Shown here in pieces: positions 22,641-34,937 of a stretch of DNA of 64,000 nucleotides. The position numbers were made by a program, and so were the translations under genes. Source of the stretch: Verticillium longisporum (Eukaryota > Ascomycota > Sordariomycetes > Glomerellales > Plectosphaerellaceae); contig JAETXT010000002.1 in NCBI GenBank assembly GCA_019188255.1, positions 6,304,511-6,368,510 of the forward strand. The letters run 5' to 3'. Under the pieces are notes generated by a model, which ran no database searches, had not been told where the DNA came from, and saw only the letters and a list, made by a program, of their open reading frames with translations. Position 1 is the stretch's first letter. Each line of letters opens with the position of its first letter.

Positions 22641-25600
22641 TTAGACCGTGATGTTTTCTCTCGCAGCAAGAAAGACCTGTCCCTTGAGAGCCTCAATAAC
22701 ACTATTCCGTATCCACCAACCTTCGCCTTCCCCCCTAGCCTCCTTAGCCTCCCCGCCTTCATATTCCTCCTGCCGTTGCCCTGGTGTCTGTAACCCATTG
22801 ACAACAGCAGACGCAACGTTCCGGGGTTCCACTCGATCTCGAACATCCGCCCATCCGAATAAGAGCTTGAGCCCTTGCAATCTCTCCCGTGAAAAGCTTT
22901 TGGCACTTTGTTCCAGAACGAGGCGTGTATCAACAGCAGAAGTAACGGTCACGCTCCCGTCCATAGCAGCGTTACCATCGAGCACGAGCCCTTGCTCAGC
23001 ATGAGAGAGGCCTTGCAATGCTTCGGCGCGGAAGATCCACACCAAAGGGTCGTGTTGGCCCCCGCCATGCGTGGCGTCCGCCAAGGAGCTGCGCCCCAGT
23101 GCACGGAGCGTAGCAGAGAAAGGAGCCTCGAGAGGAGGACGTTTCTTGAGGAATAGGCTCGGGTTCTTGGCAATCGTTGTCATAAGCGCCGCATCGCTTT
23201 TCAAGTCCAGTTCCACATCCCAAAAGTCCGGACCAGCATTAGTGCGAAGAGACGAGATATCTGACAGTGGTGGTAATAGGCAGGGGGTGGTACGAATTAG
23301 AACGTCGTGGTCCGGATTTGATGATGACGAGTGAGCCGCGGGATATCTCATGCGTATATGGACAGGAACGCTGATAGGCTGTCCTGTTGCGACATCTTTA
23401 GCCACTAGACATCTCGGGTCGGCTGCGAGGACCCAGAAGTGACGGAAAGCTTGCAGATGCGCGCGGTTGTCCATCACCGATATTGGGAGCACGGGGTAGA
23501 AAGCTACCAATAGACAACCGATAGCAAGATCGCTGGTACCGAACGTTGTTGTCCCACAACCAAGAAACAGTGCTCCAATAGCAAGGTGTGCTGCCAGATG
23601 CGAGCCATAAGGAGTGCTGGAGTCATTACGACCATGTAAAGATCGTAAGCGTCGCAGCACGACTAAATCACCTGTGCCAGCCATGACGATGGATGCCGAT
23701 AGAGCGAGGATATCTTGGCACATACGTGCGTTTGATCGTGCAAGCTCCTCATCGTAAATTGGCCGATCGAATTGTGGAACTCGTTTCGTAGAGACAATAC
23801 GCGAGATACGCATGAACTGATCGAGGTAATGAATGAGGATATCGCGAGCTTTCAGCGAGCCACTTCCGGCGAACCGCAACGCTAGAGAGAAGCAAAGACC
23901 TGCGAGGATGCTTAAAAAAGGGAGATCGGTGCTCCTCAAGACTATAGTGCCGGTCAATCTATGGCGGAAGCGGAACGGCGTGGGTAAACTTTGCGCGATC
24001 CACTCGAATGAAGGCTCAATCTGGCTCCAAAGAATCAAATTCTTGGCAACAGTACGCAAGAGAAGGATGTCTGGACGGATGTAGTCGAACTGTACGACCG
24101 ATTCCGGCACATCGATCTTACGCGCCACGATGTGGTCCTCCGACTTCATGAAGATAAGGGCGAGAGCCATGACTGCGCCTGCAGCAGCACGATCCAAAAT
24201 TTGCACCATCTCAACCTTCTTGTTCGCCGTTGCAATGCCGATGAGCTTTTCGGTGAGTCTCATATCATGGAGCCCCTTGAGGTCTTTGCCTTTACCAAGG
24301 TTGATGAACCCAAGCGAAAACCCAGCAGCGAGGCGGTAACACTCACTCCTCAGGGGCTCAGGGCTTTCGTCCTCACCAACATGCTCGATCTCGGACATCA
24401 TGATCTCGCTCATCCGCCGATGTTGACTACCGCAATAGAGAAGACCGATGCCCATGATGCCGGTCGTCTGGGTCAGGGGCGAGATGTTCAGCTCGGCTGC
24501 TCCACGTGGAAGCATACGCGTAACGTGTACCGACAGGAGACGTGTGATGAGAGAATCCATAGTACCTAGGTACGACGCAGCAAGTCCAAGAAGCAGCCCA
24601 ATCGAGGTCATGGTGTGCTTTGGTGTCAAATACTTGAAAGCGACCCATTTCGCAACGTCTTTGAGGTGACCATTCAGACCAAGAGCTAACAAAAACCCTG
24701 CATGGCGATTGTTGAGATCCTGACCAGGTTTATTGTATAAAATCCAGGATGTATCGATGCCTTTAGCCTGTGAGGATATAGCCAAGCCGGCGGCCACCCC
24801 TTGGTGGAAGAAGCCCCAGCAGACCTTTTCCTCTGTGAACTGTGATCTGTCCACGCCCACAGTGACATTCGTTGGACGCACGATACAATTGAGGTTAAAG
24901 CCTCCGATGTGGAACTTTTGTGTCAACAAGGGATATCGTAGGCCATAATAAAGAAGGGCACGACCAGCTGGAATTGCCAACGTGCCTGTAGCAACCCTCG
25001 AGACAAGCTCTTTCTGCTTCTCGAGATATTGACTCTCGGTCCAACCAGGCTCAGACTCTAGGCGGACGATACGTGGTCTGTGGGTGGACAGGAGGTCCTG
25101 CGCTTCGTTGAGGCGTCGGTCCTCCTTGAACAAAGCTCTGATGACTGCTTGTCTCTCCGTACCCTCGCCATCATCATAGCCGGCAGAGATGAACTCATCA
25201 AGAGTTTGGCATATGGTCCGGAAATCCCAGGAGGCGATGTGAATGGGGGCCTGCAGAGGGTTAGCAAAACCAGCAAGGCTTGAGGGCTATAAAGAACGAA
25301 CTGTTATGTTGAACGGTCGTTGTTGGAGCTTCATGCTAGGTTCGTACATGAGGGTGATGTCGCTGCGACTCACCAGCTTCAGCATGTCCTTCGACCATGA
25401 GGACGGAGGTCGTGCCTGGCAGCTGGCTATAGCGTCACGCAGGGGCGTCAAAACGGCCTCCGGTAGCGTTTCCAACACGCGGACATCAATTCCCGAGCTA
25501 TGCATGGCCTCAACAATCCCAACCGCATCGTTTCTCGCGCGAAGCTTGGAGAAAAAGCCCTGGAACATATGGGTTCTCGGTGTCATCAAGTCCCACCGTG

Positions 25601-28600
25601 TATCCGTTGGAGGTTGTCGACTAGAGTCTGGCACCCCTTTCTGGCGTGCAAAAGCTAGTGTCAGGAAATCTGTCCTGTCACCACGAGTGAGGTTGGTGTT
25701 AATCCATTCAATAACATCATAGGACTTGCCCATCCACTGCGGCTGTGGTATCTCGATAGCGAGAACTGACAAGTAAGCAATAGTCAAGCATGACAGTTAC
25801 AAAGACGTACCGTTATCATATCGACTTTCCAGTTCCTCTTGAAGACCCATCTCGTAATAGGAGGCATATTCGTGCCACCTTAGCCAGCGTGCAATCTGCG
25901 CCATCAAGACGCGAAGCTCCGCAATACCAGGGGTTGCATATTCTGGAGTGGAAGTATCCAGCTTTTGTTCTTCGAGTAGAAGGTGTAGTCCGGTGAAAAA
26001 GGTCCAGACTGCACTGTACGAATCCTCTGTATTCTGGAGGATTGCTGATGATAACGCATATCCAGTTCTTGGTACATCCCCTTCGATGCTTGATGAGAGG
26101 TATGCTTGGGTATACTGAATGTGCGTTGGCAGAAATTTGCAATCAACAAAGTCGCCCTTGGTGTCTAGATCATCGTCATGGTCCGCAGTCCAGTCCCAGC
26201 CTCTGTTCTGCTGCCATACCGGGCAGCCAAGGGCATTGGGTGTCTCATGCAGCTGCAGTGAGCGCCATTCCTCAATGTTGTTCATGGAACCAAATGAGCC
26301 TGAAGGGGGTCGTCTGCGACCCTTGACCGGCCTCCGCGGAGCCGGGACAGCTGCCTCAGCGCCTCCCAAGACAAGGAAGATAGACAGGATGTGAATCACG
26401 AGGGCCGACCATTCGTTATCCGCCACCTGCATATCTTCTGCCTGTAGCCACATCATGGCTTGCCACCAGCCTGGTAACATTTTCTTGGATTGAGACGAGG
26501 GGAGGAGGCTGCGGCATGCATCAAGAACCTTGCGAGCCAAAGGATTGCGGGGTTGCAGCTGAATCTGGATTTGGTGATGACGCCTCTCAGCGTCCACAAC
26601 ATCTACGATGCCACCCATGCGAGAATATCGAAGAGCACGGATGATGCCATTCGCCGTATCCAGTGCTTCGGACCTTCGCTGTCGTACATCTCGATCGATG
26701 ACACGACCGATATATTGTAGGCTGCGCTCGTTCTCGAGTAGCAATCGAGGAAGAGTAATGGGTGTTTTCTCCAGCCATGGTGCCTGAATACTGAGCTCGC
26801 GTCGTCCATCATTGCCTTCGGATAATATGAGTATCGCCGAAAGATCGCCGTCCACAACTTTACAAGCATCAACAACGGGATGTGCTCGTCGTAGCTGGCC
26901 ACAGGTAACTCGAAGGGTGTTCGAGTGAATTTCAGGAAGTTTGGCTGATCGGGGGGGAACGAGAAATTGCCCACTCTTGTGTATGTCGATTGTGAGAAGT
27001 TGCAACTTCTTATCCACTGCATCTTGGATGCCAAGAATGAGCTCGCTTCTCCGATTATCATCAACGGAGAGCTTGGGGCTCGAAAGAATAAAAACACTGC
27101 TCTGGTACCGCGCAGGCTGACTCGATACGGAGTAACGAACATTAGAGCTGTCAATATCAATGGTGTGAACCTTGGTAAACACCATTTCTTGTGCCAGTCC
27201 GTCACAGTCGTGATCGTCAAGACCCATGCTGTGAAAGCCTTCAAAGTCACCTCCTGCTCGCAGCTCGTCAAGAACATTGTCGATGGGAGCCTCGAGTAAG
27301 CTACCTAAGCTAGGGTGGATGGTCTGGTTGTAGTTGAGAGAGTGGCGGCCTCCTTGGTTGCTAAAAGAGTCCCTCATCGAGCTGCCGAGATTTGGCATCA
27401 GCTGCTGTTCTGAAAAGGCGGATCGTTCTTGTGACGCGGAAAGATCAGCACGAGCTAACATGGAGCTGACTCTGCGTGACTGTCTTCGAGTGGCGCCTCC
27501 GTCTTTATCTGCATTCAGAGAGCTAACAAGATCAAGTGACTTTTCCGATTGTTCAGTCCTCTCAAACCTCTCAAGTCTTTCGCTTTTCCTCTGCCGCTTC
27601 CCTGGCAAGGGCGCGCCAAAGCTTTCCCGGAAGTTAACCTGGATCGGTGTAGAAGCCCCACTGGCGAACTGTGGCTGCATCGAGCTGCGGCGTCTGTTTG
27701 CTGTGATATCGCTCTTCTTGCTCCCATGTACAGGATTATCGCCAGTCTTGTTGTACGATAACCTCCATAATGTGTACGTATTTGCTTCTCTATTGACTGT
27801 AACGGCGAGGATAAGTGGGTCGTTTTCTGGCGGCTGTAGTGAGCTTGGAAGCTGTATTTCCTCGATGTGAAGGATCTCTTCGGCGGGGTCTAGAAGATAT
27901 GGCGACTTGGAAGTTCCTCTTCTTGTCGCTGCCCGTTGCGCTGATTGAGAATCTGTAACGACGAGACCAATATCTTGCAGTGGGTCAATCAGAGTCACCA
28001 GCCTCGGCCACTTAGATTGTGATTTCCCCAAGGGGACCTCCCATATATCTTCTAGTGTCGAACCCAGCTTTAGAGGCAGGCTTCTGGGGTTTCCCAGGCC
28101 CTCTATCGAGAAAGTGGTTTGCTGTGAACCCCGTAGAGATGGAGCTGTGATCTGAGAGGAAACGAACGAGTTTGGGGGAACCCTGGGGAACTTAAGTGAT
28201 ACCGGTATGTTGTTCTCAGTGTGATGCTTCCTTTGTATGATGACGCCCTGCGGCGCAGCGCAAGCGGCCTCAACCTCGAAAGGCATATGGATGACATGGC
28301 TGGCCCCTGAGATAAAATGAAGGTGGGCTTGGGTTTTGAGAAATACGATCAGAGCCTTGGACGGCTTCTTGGAGGTTTCCAGTGGTACTGAAGACCTCTT
28401 CTTGTTTTTGGGCTTCCGCAGCTCATCATACGCGGGGAAGTATGCCAGCAGTGCCTGAGTGATGGGTTCGTTCTCGAGGTCGAATTTATAAGACTTTCGG
28501 AATATTCCACCTCGGCTCCATACGACACACGTCTTGGTCACGAGGATTTCGTCTTCAACAGCTGGCGTGTCGCGCTTGTCGGTGTTTATTTCCCAATGCA

Positions 28601-28697
28601 ATGAAGAGAGGTTGGTGCTCTGCGGAAGACCAAGTTCCTCAATTGTACGATGTAGTGCGGTCGGTTGGTGCAGTCCCAGAGACTTTACCGACGCCAT
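22641..28697 (-). CDS. APC1: Anaphase-promoting complex subunit 1 (Apc1/BimE)
   Basis: Largest scaffold subunit of the APC/C ubiquitin ligase, which triggers anaphase; Aspergillus BimE is the orthologue. Exons are 25811-28697, 25302-25765 and 22641-25250, with introns of 45 and 51 nt, encoding 1,986 residues. The N-terminus (MASVKSLGLHQPTALHRTI) leads a beta-propeller-like region (VVWSRGGIFRKSYKF) with a long Ser/Arg-rich disordered loop around codons 330-480. The C-terminal half has the PC (proteasome/cyclosome) repeat toroid: GVAAGLAISSQAKGIDTSWI, NNRHAGFLLALGLNGHLKD, TSIGLLLGLAASYLGTMD and TTGIMGIGLLYCGSQHRRM. It is divergent from VPS41 over 505 bp. The two long frames are one gene because the splice junctions keep frame and homology. 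Confidence 0.95.
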
Positions 28698-29202
28698 GGT
28701 GAATGGGCTCCATAAGCAGCGTCGGATATGAGCGTCAGATAATTCAGGAGACTTGGGAATCGAAAAGTACGTCTCAATTCGATATTCGTGCTCCGACGTT
28801 GTTGTGGTGAATCGATGATGCTCTTTTTTGGATCGCGTTCAACACGCGACTGCTGCTTCCTGACTTACTTCCTATCCATCAGTCTGTAAGGGAGCTTGCG
28901 GGGTGGTGGGGGTGCCTCTCATTGGTCCGGAAGCTCGACGACGCCCCAGTCTTCTCAATGCTGACCTAAGTACGGTAGCCGAGTCGGCGCAGCAGCAAGA
29001 GAGAACAGGAAGCTTGGGCCACTCAACCGAAATGAACGTGACGTCAAAACAAGCCGCAACCTTGCCTACCTACCTACGTAGGTACTTCAACCAGAGCTGC
29101 CAGTTCAGAATCATGAGACTTGGGCAGGATCAGGAATCGTATAAACCAGCCTGAATACCACATCAACATGATAACACTCTTGCATTCCGTATCATCGACA
29201 AA
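28698..29202. promoter_or_regulatory. Divergent promoter APC1/VPS41
   Basis: 505 bp between divergent starts. A palindromic CCTA/TAGG block lies at 29065-29087 (CCTACCTACCTACGTAGGTA). No further element is recognised. Confidence 0.45.
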
Positions 29203-32200
29203 ATGACGAATGTATCGCCCGTTAGCCGGGATGACGGTACTCCTCAGATGGACGCCAATCCACAAGCCGAACCGAACACTGATCAGGACAAACATTTGGA
29301 TAAGGGAAAAGGTCGGGCCGGTGACATTGTCGACTCTGTTGGCACCAATATTGAGGCCTCAACATCGAGATTAACCGCCAAAGAAGATGCTCATAGCGAC
29401 GAAGAGGATGACAAAAACAGCGAGAATGACAAAGATGAGGACGAGGAAGACGAAGACGAAGACGAGGATGAGGAGGAAGACGAGGATGAGGACGATGAGG
29501 AAGACGAAGATGAGGAGGACGAAGAACCGAGACTCAAATACGCTCGCTTGACACAACATCTGGGTCCTGTTTATCGCAATGGCGACGCTACAAGCGCTTT
29601 CCTGGTGGCTGGCGACAAGATGGTGAGTGTACTGTACAAGCAGCGCTTCGTATTACTGCTAATATTATCTGCTCAAGATCATTGGAACACATAACGGCAA
29701 CATAGTAAGTGTAATAATGCGTGGATCCAATTTTGCTCTAACCATACGCAGCACGTTATACAATTACCAATGTTCCAGACCCTTCGCGTTTACCACGCAC
29801 ACTCGGCGTCTGTTACCGCGATCTCGATATCTCCTTATCCCCCGCCACTACCAACAGTGAAAACCGAGACAATCATGAAAGGCGCCTCCCAGAACACGAC
29901 GGCTGTGCCAAGGCCGGGATCACGACATTCAGAGGCTTCTCCAGCAGCTGCTTCGCGCCGATCAAGAGAGCCGCATCCAATCCCGAACTCCCCTTCCAAC
30001 AACATCCATATCGCCACGTCATCCATGGATGGCAATGTTTGCGTACAAAGTCTGGTTGATTTGAAGGATGTGCAGTTGCGCAACTTTGCGAGGCCTGTGC
30101 AGGCGGCCGCCATCTCTCCGGACTACAGAAATGACCGAACTTACCTCTCAGGGGGCACTGCAGGGCAGCTTATACTCACTGTTGGCGGTCCCACAGGCCG
30201 CAGTACCTCGACAACAATTGGCACTGCAGCGGCTGCGGCATCGGGCTGGCTGGGTAGTATGGGACTTGGGACAAATACTGGCCGTGACACTGTTCTGCAC
30301 TCAGGGGAAGGCACAGTGAGCAATATCAAATGGTCCTTGTCCGGTAAATATGTCGTATGGCTCAACGAGACTGGAGTCAAAATCATGCGGAGTAATTCGC
30401 AACTACAAAGCACGGATTCTGATGATGCATGGAAACGCATAGGACATGTTGATCGAGGGCAAACAGACGAGGGGGTGGCCATGGCCTGTGTCTGGAAAGG
30501 GAGGATCGAGCGGAGTGACGAACAGACCGTCGAAGTGGATGACGAACCGGGCCGTGAGGATGCGGCTCCGTCAATAGTCGGCGAGAACTCTCAGCAACAA
30601 CAAATTCTGATCACCAAGAAGATCGAACGGCTCATCGTTGGCTGGGGTGGCACCATCTGGATAATCCATGTACACTCTGGTGGCATTGGTACTGGCGTAA
30701 ATGCTGGCGAGAAGTCTATTGGGCGTGCAGAAATCGCCAAACAGTAAGTTCTATTATTCATGGTACCTCAGAGGGCGTGCTAATGGTTCTCCCAGTCTCC
30801 GTATGGACTGTACCATATCCGGCATATCGCTATACAGCCAAAATCTCCTCTTGGTGCTTGCTTATGGCCACCCGGAAGGCGAAGACGATGGCAACGACGA
30901 GGAAGAACGCAGAGCAAAGAGAACACACCACAAATCCCACTCATCCGCCGCTTCGATAGGGACAGTGAAAAGTGAGCCGTCAGGTGGCATCCGAAGACGA
31001 CAAAACAATCCGCCACCTGAGCTGCGTCTGATCGATTTGGCTTCACAATCCGAAGTTGACAAAGACGATGGCCTCATCGTCAGCCGGTACGAGAGGCTTT
31101 CGTCAGGAGACTATCACCTCGGCGTGCTCCCTGCTCGCAATGCTGCTTCGGCTGTGGCCTCTTCAAAGGGCGCTCTCGAATCCTTAGCCGGTTTTGGCAA
31201 CGATGTGTGGAATGCCGCCATCAATCCCAAATCACTGTTCAGTTCGGGAGTTAGCATCAAGTCTAAAAACAGCAATGACGGAGGCTCGAGCAACGCTGGC
31301 GGTTTGAAACCGGGACTTTCACACGCGGCAGTGCCGTCCGTACATCCAAATCTCCTCAAACCAGGGTCTAAAATATTCATTCACAGCCCCTATGATTGTA
31401 TTCTTGCTACGAAGCGGGACCTTGGGGATCACTTGAACTGGCTTCTGGAACATCATCAGTACCAAAAGGCCTGGGAACTGTTGGATGACAATCCTGATAT
31501 TATGGCGCCGTCACCTGCCAAGCTTGGCGAGGTTGGACCACCAACACCGGATAAGATCAACACGGCCGCAGAAGCAGTATTCGACGACGCGTCGTCTGCG
31601 GTCGAGTCAGTCACCGCAGCAAGACAAGCCAACTCGACGGCTCAAAAGGAGAAGCAACACATTGGCGAGCTCTGGATCCGAGATCTCGTTGAAGCCGGCA
31701 ACTGGGTGGCAGCGGGCCAAGTCTGCGCCAAAGTTCTAGGATCATCGGATAGATGGGAGAAGTGGGTTTGGAATTTCGCAAGCGCCAATAAGTTTGACGA
31801 TATTGCACAACATATTCCTGCGAAGTCGATGCACCCTCCACTGTCTAGTGCGATATATGAGGTCGTCTTGAACCACTACATTCAGGCGGACAAGGTGCGA
31901 TTCAGAGACTTGCTCGACAGATGGCCCAGTGAACTTTTCGACATCAATACGGTCACAACAGCCTTGGAGAATCAACTCAAGTACCGTGATGTGAGGGAGG
32001 ATAGTGTCGAAGCTGGCGAGAGGGGCCGTGATTGGCGCATCGTCATGGAGTCGCTGGCAAAACTGCATGAGCTGAACGGCCGATACAGGGAATCACTCAA
32101 GTGCCACATCAAGCTACAGGACGCGGACTCGGCCTTCCGGATGATTCGAGAAAACCACTTGGCAGATGCCGTGGTCGACGATATCCCAAGTTTCATCGGC

Positions 32201-33465
32201 TTAAGGGTGCCCTCTCACGAGCTCAACAAGATGAGTGAGTTTGATCTTGAGGAAGCTACATCTGAGGCCATCACACTACTTGTCGACGAAGCACAGCACG
32301 GACTTGTCCGGCCAGCAACCGTAGTCGCACAACTTGAGGAAAGAGATCTCACTCTTTTCCTTTACTTCTACCTGCGGGGCCTGTACAAGGGTGAAGGCAT
32401 CGAGGAACATACCGGCGAGAATCGTGAAAGACTACAGCAAGAGAGCAAGTATTTGGTGGACGACTTTGCCGATAAAGCAGTTCAGCTTTTTGCCAAGTAT
32501 GACCGATCGATCCTCATGGACTTCCTTCGCTCATCCACTTCGTATGCATTCGAGAAAGTAAGTTTTGTCAACCCTATCAAACAATGACGATGCTTAAGGA
32601 TTAATCAAAATAGGCGGCACAAGAATGTGAGCGGTATCGATATGACGACGAGTTGGTCTATTTATATTCCAAAACAGGTCAAATGAAACGTGCGCTGTTT
32701 CTCATTATCGACCGGCTCAAGAACGTCAAGAAAGCAATTGAATTCGCCAAGGAACAGGACGACCCCGACCTGTGGAGTGATTTGCTTGATTACAGTATGG
32801 ACAAGCCAAAGTTCATTCGTGGACTTCTGGAACAAGTCGGCACATCCATCAATCCGATCACGCTAGTTCGACGAATTCCCGAAGGCCTCGAAATCGAAGG
32901 GTTGCGCGAGGGTCTTGCTCATATTATGAAGGAGCACGAGATTCAATTCAGCATCAGCTCAGGCGTCGCGCGTGTCCTCCGCAGTGAGGTTGCCGCAGCG
33001 CAGAATGAATTACGCATCGGCCAACGCAAGGGCATCAAATTCGAGGTTGAAGTACAGGGACAAGATCATGTCGATCTGTCTGTGCAAGAGGTAGCAGCAC
33101 CACCTGTCAAGGCCGAGGAGGTTGAGCAAGCGCTTAAGGACGATCACATGACGGGAAGGGATGATCAGCCGCCAGTCCATGCCAAGTTCCAAGGACCTCC
33201 CAACCCAGGCCACTGTGCTCAATGTCAAGAGGCTTTCACGGACTTTGAGATGGAGACCTTGATTGGGTTCGCGTGCAGCCATGTTTTTCATTTATCGCAT
33301 TTGTTAGATGCTCTATACCCCGGAAAGAAGCAGGAGGTGGACTTGGGTGCTGATGTGGCTGATCGACCTGGCCATGGGTGGCGTGTTGGACCTAAGGTGA
33401 CGCATGCGCGGCTGATGAAACATAAGATTCGTGAGGGGTGCCCAGTATGTAAGAGACCCGGTTAG
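29203..33465 (+). CDS. VPS41: HOPS complex subunit Vps41
   Basis: HOPS tethering-complex subunit for endosome/AP-3 vesicle fusion at the vacuole. Exons are 29203-29622, 29678-29704, 29752-30743, 30796-32557 and 32614-33465 (1,350 aa). The second coding exon is only 27 nt. Residues ~68-112 are an almost pure Asp/Glu tract. A WD40 propeller follows (AHSASVTAISISPYPPPLP, IATSSMDGNVCVQSL, LSGKYVVWLNETG). The clathrin-heavy-chain repeat lies near residues 800-1,100 (LVYLYSKTGQMKRALFLIID, LKNVKKAIEFAKEQDDPDLW). The end is a RING-H2-like finger (HCAQCQEAF...FACSHVFHLSHLL...GCPVCKRPG). It is the last ordinary gene before AT-rich, RIPped DNA, which begins within a few tens of bases of its stop codon. 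Confidence 0.95.
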
Positions 33466-33798
33466 AGTAATTATTAGAGATATCGATATAGAGTCAAGTC
33501 CTCGGGCTCTATACCTGCCTCACTTCTATTCATAGCTAGTATTATTAAATCGCGTAGTAGTATATAGTTAGTATAGGCTAAACCCTATTCCTATACTAAG
33601 TCCTTATATTTAGGTCTTTACTTATTTATTTAGAATATTAGAGAGCTTTATATTTACTTAAATAATACTATCCTTTTTAGCTTACCCCTATACTAATAAA
33701 TAATTACTATCGAACTTTTAGTAAATAGACCGAACTATAGTCTTATAGTATAGTATATACTTTAATACTATTTATTTTAGCTTTAGAAAGTCTCCTTA
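33466..33798. other. AT-rich RIP-degraded sequence at the gene/repeat boundary
   Basis: Base composition falls abruptly right after the VPS41 stop. The stretch is dominated by TA steps with no open frame. A piece near 33760-33785 (ACTATTTATTTTAGCTTT) recurs in the rDNA spacer at ~46880, so part of this may be degraded IGS. It is otherwise unassignable. Confidence 0.6.
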
Positions 33799-34164
33799 TA
33801 TTAAGAGGGCTTTACTACTTATATAAACCCTAATCTAGTACTTCCGCTATACTTACGAGCTCTAAATAGGTAGGGTATCTAATATAAGGCTTATAATAGT
33901 TAATTCTTAATTAGTTATCTTATACTATCTCTAAGTTACTACTACCTATATAAGTTAGATATACCTATCTACTTTATCGATAACGTAAGCCGTAGTCTAT
34001 ATAATCCTAAGAGCAATAGATCCTAGATATCCTAGATATTACTATCCTAACTATAAGGTTCCTTAATATTAGTTTAATACTAGCTCTTCTTTTCTTTATA
34101 GATAGAATAGCTATAAGAACTAATATTAGGAGCTATTATAAAGGTTAATAGTTACTCTAATACG
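33799..34164 (-). mobile_element. RIPped relic of the Copia family: 3' LTR plus adjoining internal end
   Basis: This stretch aligns by eye along its length with the intact Copia LTR at 34275-34559 and the next ~85 internal bases, differing mainly by C-to-T and G-to-A. LTR part 33799-34079 begins TATTAAGAGGG (intact: TGTTGAGAGGG) and ends AGTTTAATA (intact: GGTTCAACA). The following CTCTTCTTTTCTTT is the polypurine tract read on the plus strand. The relic stops abruptly at ~34164, where 18S-like sequence begins with no second LTR. Confidence 0.85.
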
Positions 34165-34274
34165 CCTATAAATAGCTTATTATATAAATTATCGTTTATT
34201 TAATAATACCTTATTATATAGATAATTATAATAATTCTAGAGCTAATATATATTAAAAATCCTAATTTCGGAAG
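34165..34274 (+). pseudogene. 18S rRNA, unit A, 5' fragment (RIPped)
   Basis: Degraded SSU rRNA sequence from about nucleotide 75 onward. It reads TAGCTTATTATATAAATTATC for the universal GGCTCATTATATAAGTTATC, and ATTCTAGAGCTAATA is intact. It stops at the Copia insertion and resumes at 40722. The first ~75 nt of 18S are missing, replaced by the Copia relic. Confidence 0.9.
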
Positions 34275-34559
34275 TGTTGAGAGGGCTTCACTGCTTATGT
34301 GAACCCCGTTTCATGCTTTGGCTGTGCCTGAGAGCTCTGAATAGGTAGGGTAGGTGATATAAGTCTTGTGATGTAGTTGATGATCTCTCTCTGAATTACC
34401 ACTACCTACGTGAGTCAGATATACCCATCTGATTCACCGATCACGTAAGCTGTGATTCACGTGCTCCTGAGAGCTGTGAATCCCAGCCACGGTGATCACC
34501 ATATCGGTGATCCCCTACCGAGATCACTGCCCTAGGGAACCCCTAATATTGGTTCAACA
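34275..34559 (-). repeat. Copia 3' LTR
   Basis: 285 bp, near-identical to 40436-40721 (one C fewer in CCCCTAAT versus CCCCCTAAT). On the plus strand it starts TGTTGAGAGGGCTTC and ends ATTGGTTCAACA. Confidence 0.97.
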
Positions 34560-34937
34560 CTGGCTCTCTTTTCTTTGTGGATAGAACAGCCGTGAGAACC
34601 AATATTGGGAGCTGTCGCTAGGGTCGATAGCCGCTCCAACGCGCTTCCAATCTCCAGTCTTCGGCGCGTTAGATCTGCTCTTCCAGCCTTAAAGTGAACA
34701 ATTAACAGTAGGAGAACAATGAATAGGATAAGGAAAAGTGGCGTGCCGTCGTGAAGGGCATGCTGACGATCGCCGAGGAGGAGGAGGCGAAGGGGGTGAC
34801 GACCCCAACAAGGACCTCGATGGTCTTTGTAATGCCGACCGCAAGGCGGCTGGGCGGGCCGCAGCTCTGCGGCTCTTTGACTGCCTCTGGTGGGACTCGC
34901 CAGAGCAGTCAAACTCGGATTCTTCGGATTCCGAGGC
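34560..34937. other. Copia 3' untranslated region with PPT and inverted repeat
   Basis: Between the RNase H stop and the 3' LTR. It contains the polypurine tract and the arm GAACCAATATT (34597-34607), which is complementary to AATATTGGTTC inside the LTR end (34545-34555). Confidence 0.7.

Noticed and set aside
22641..28697. Two or three separate genes in the APC1 region
   Set aside because: Short introns with proper sites join all parts into one 1,986-residue Apc1.
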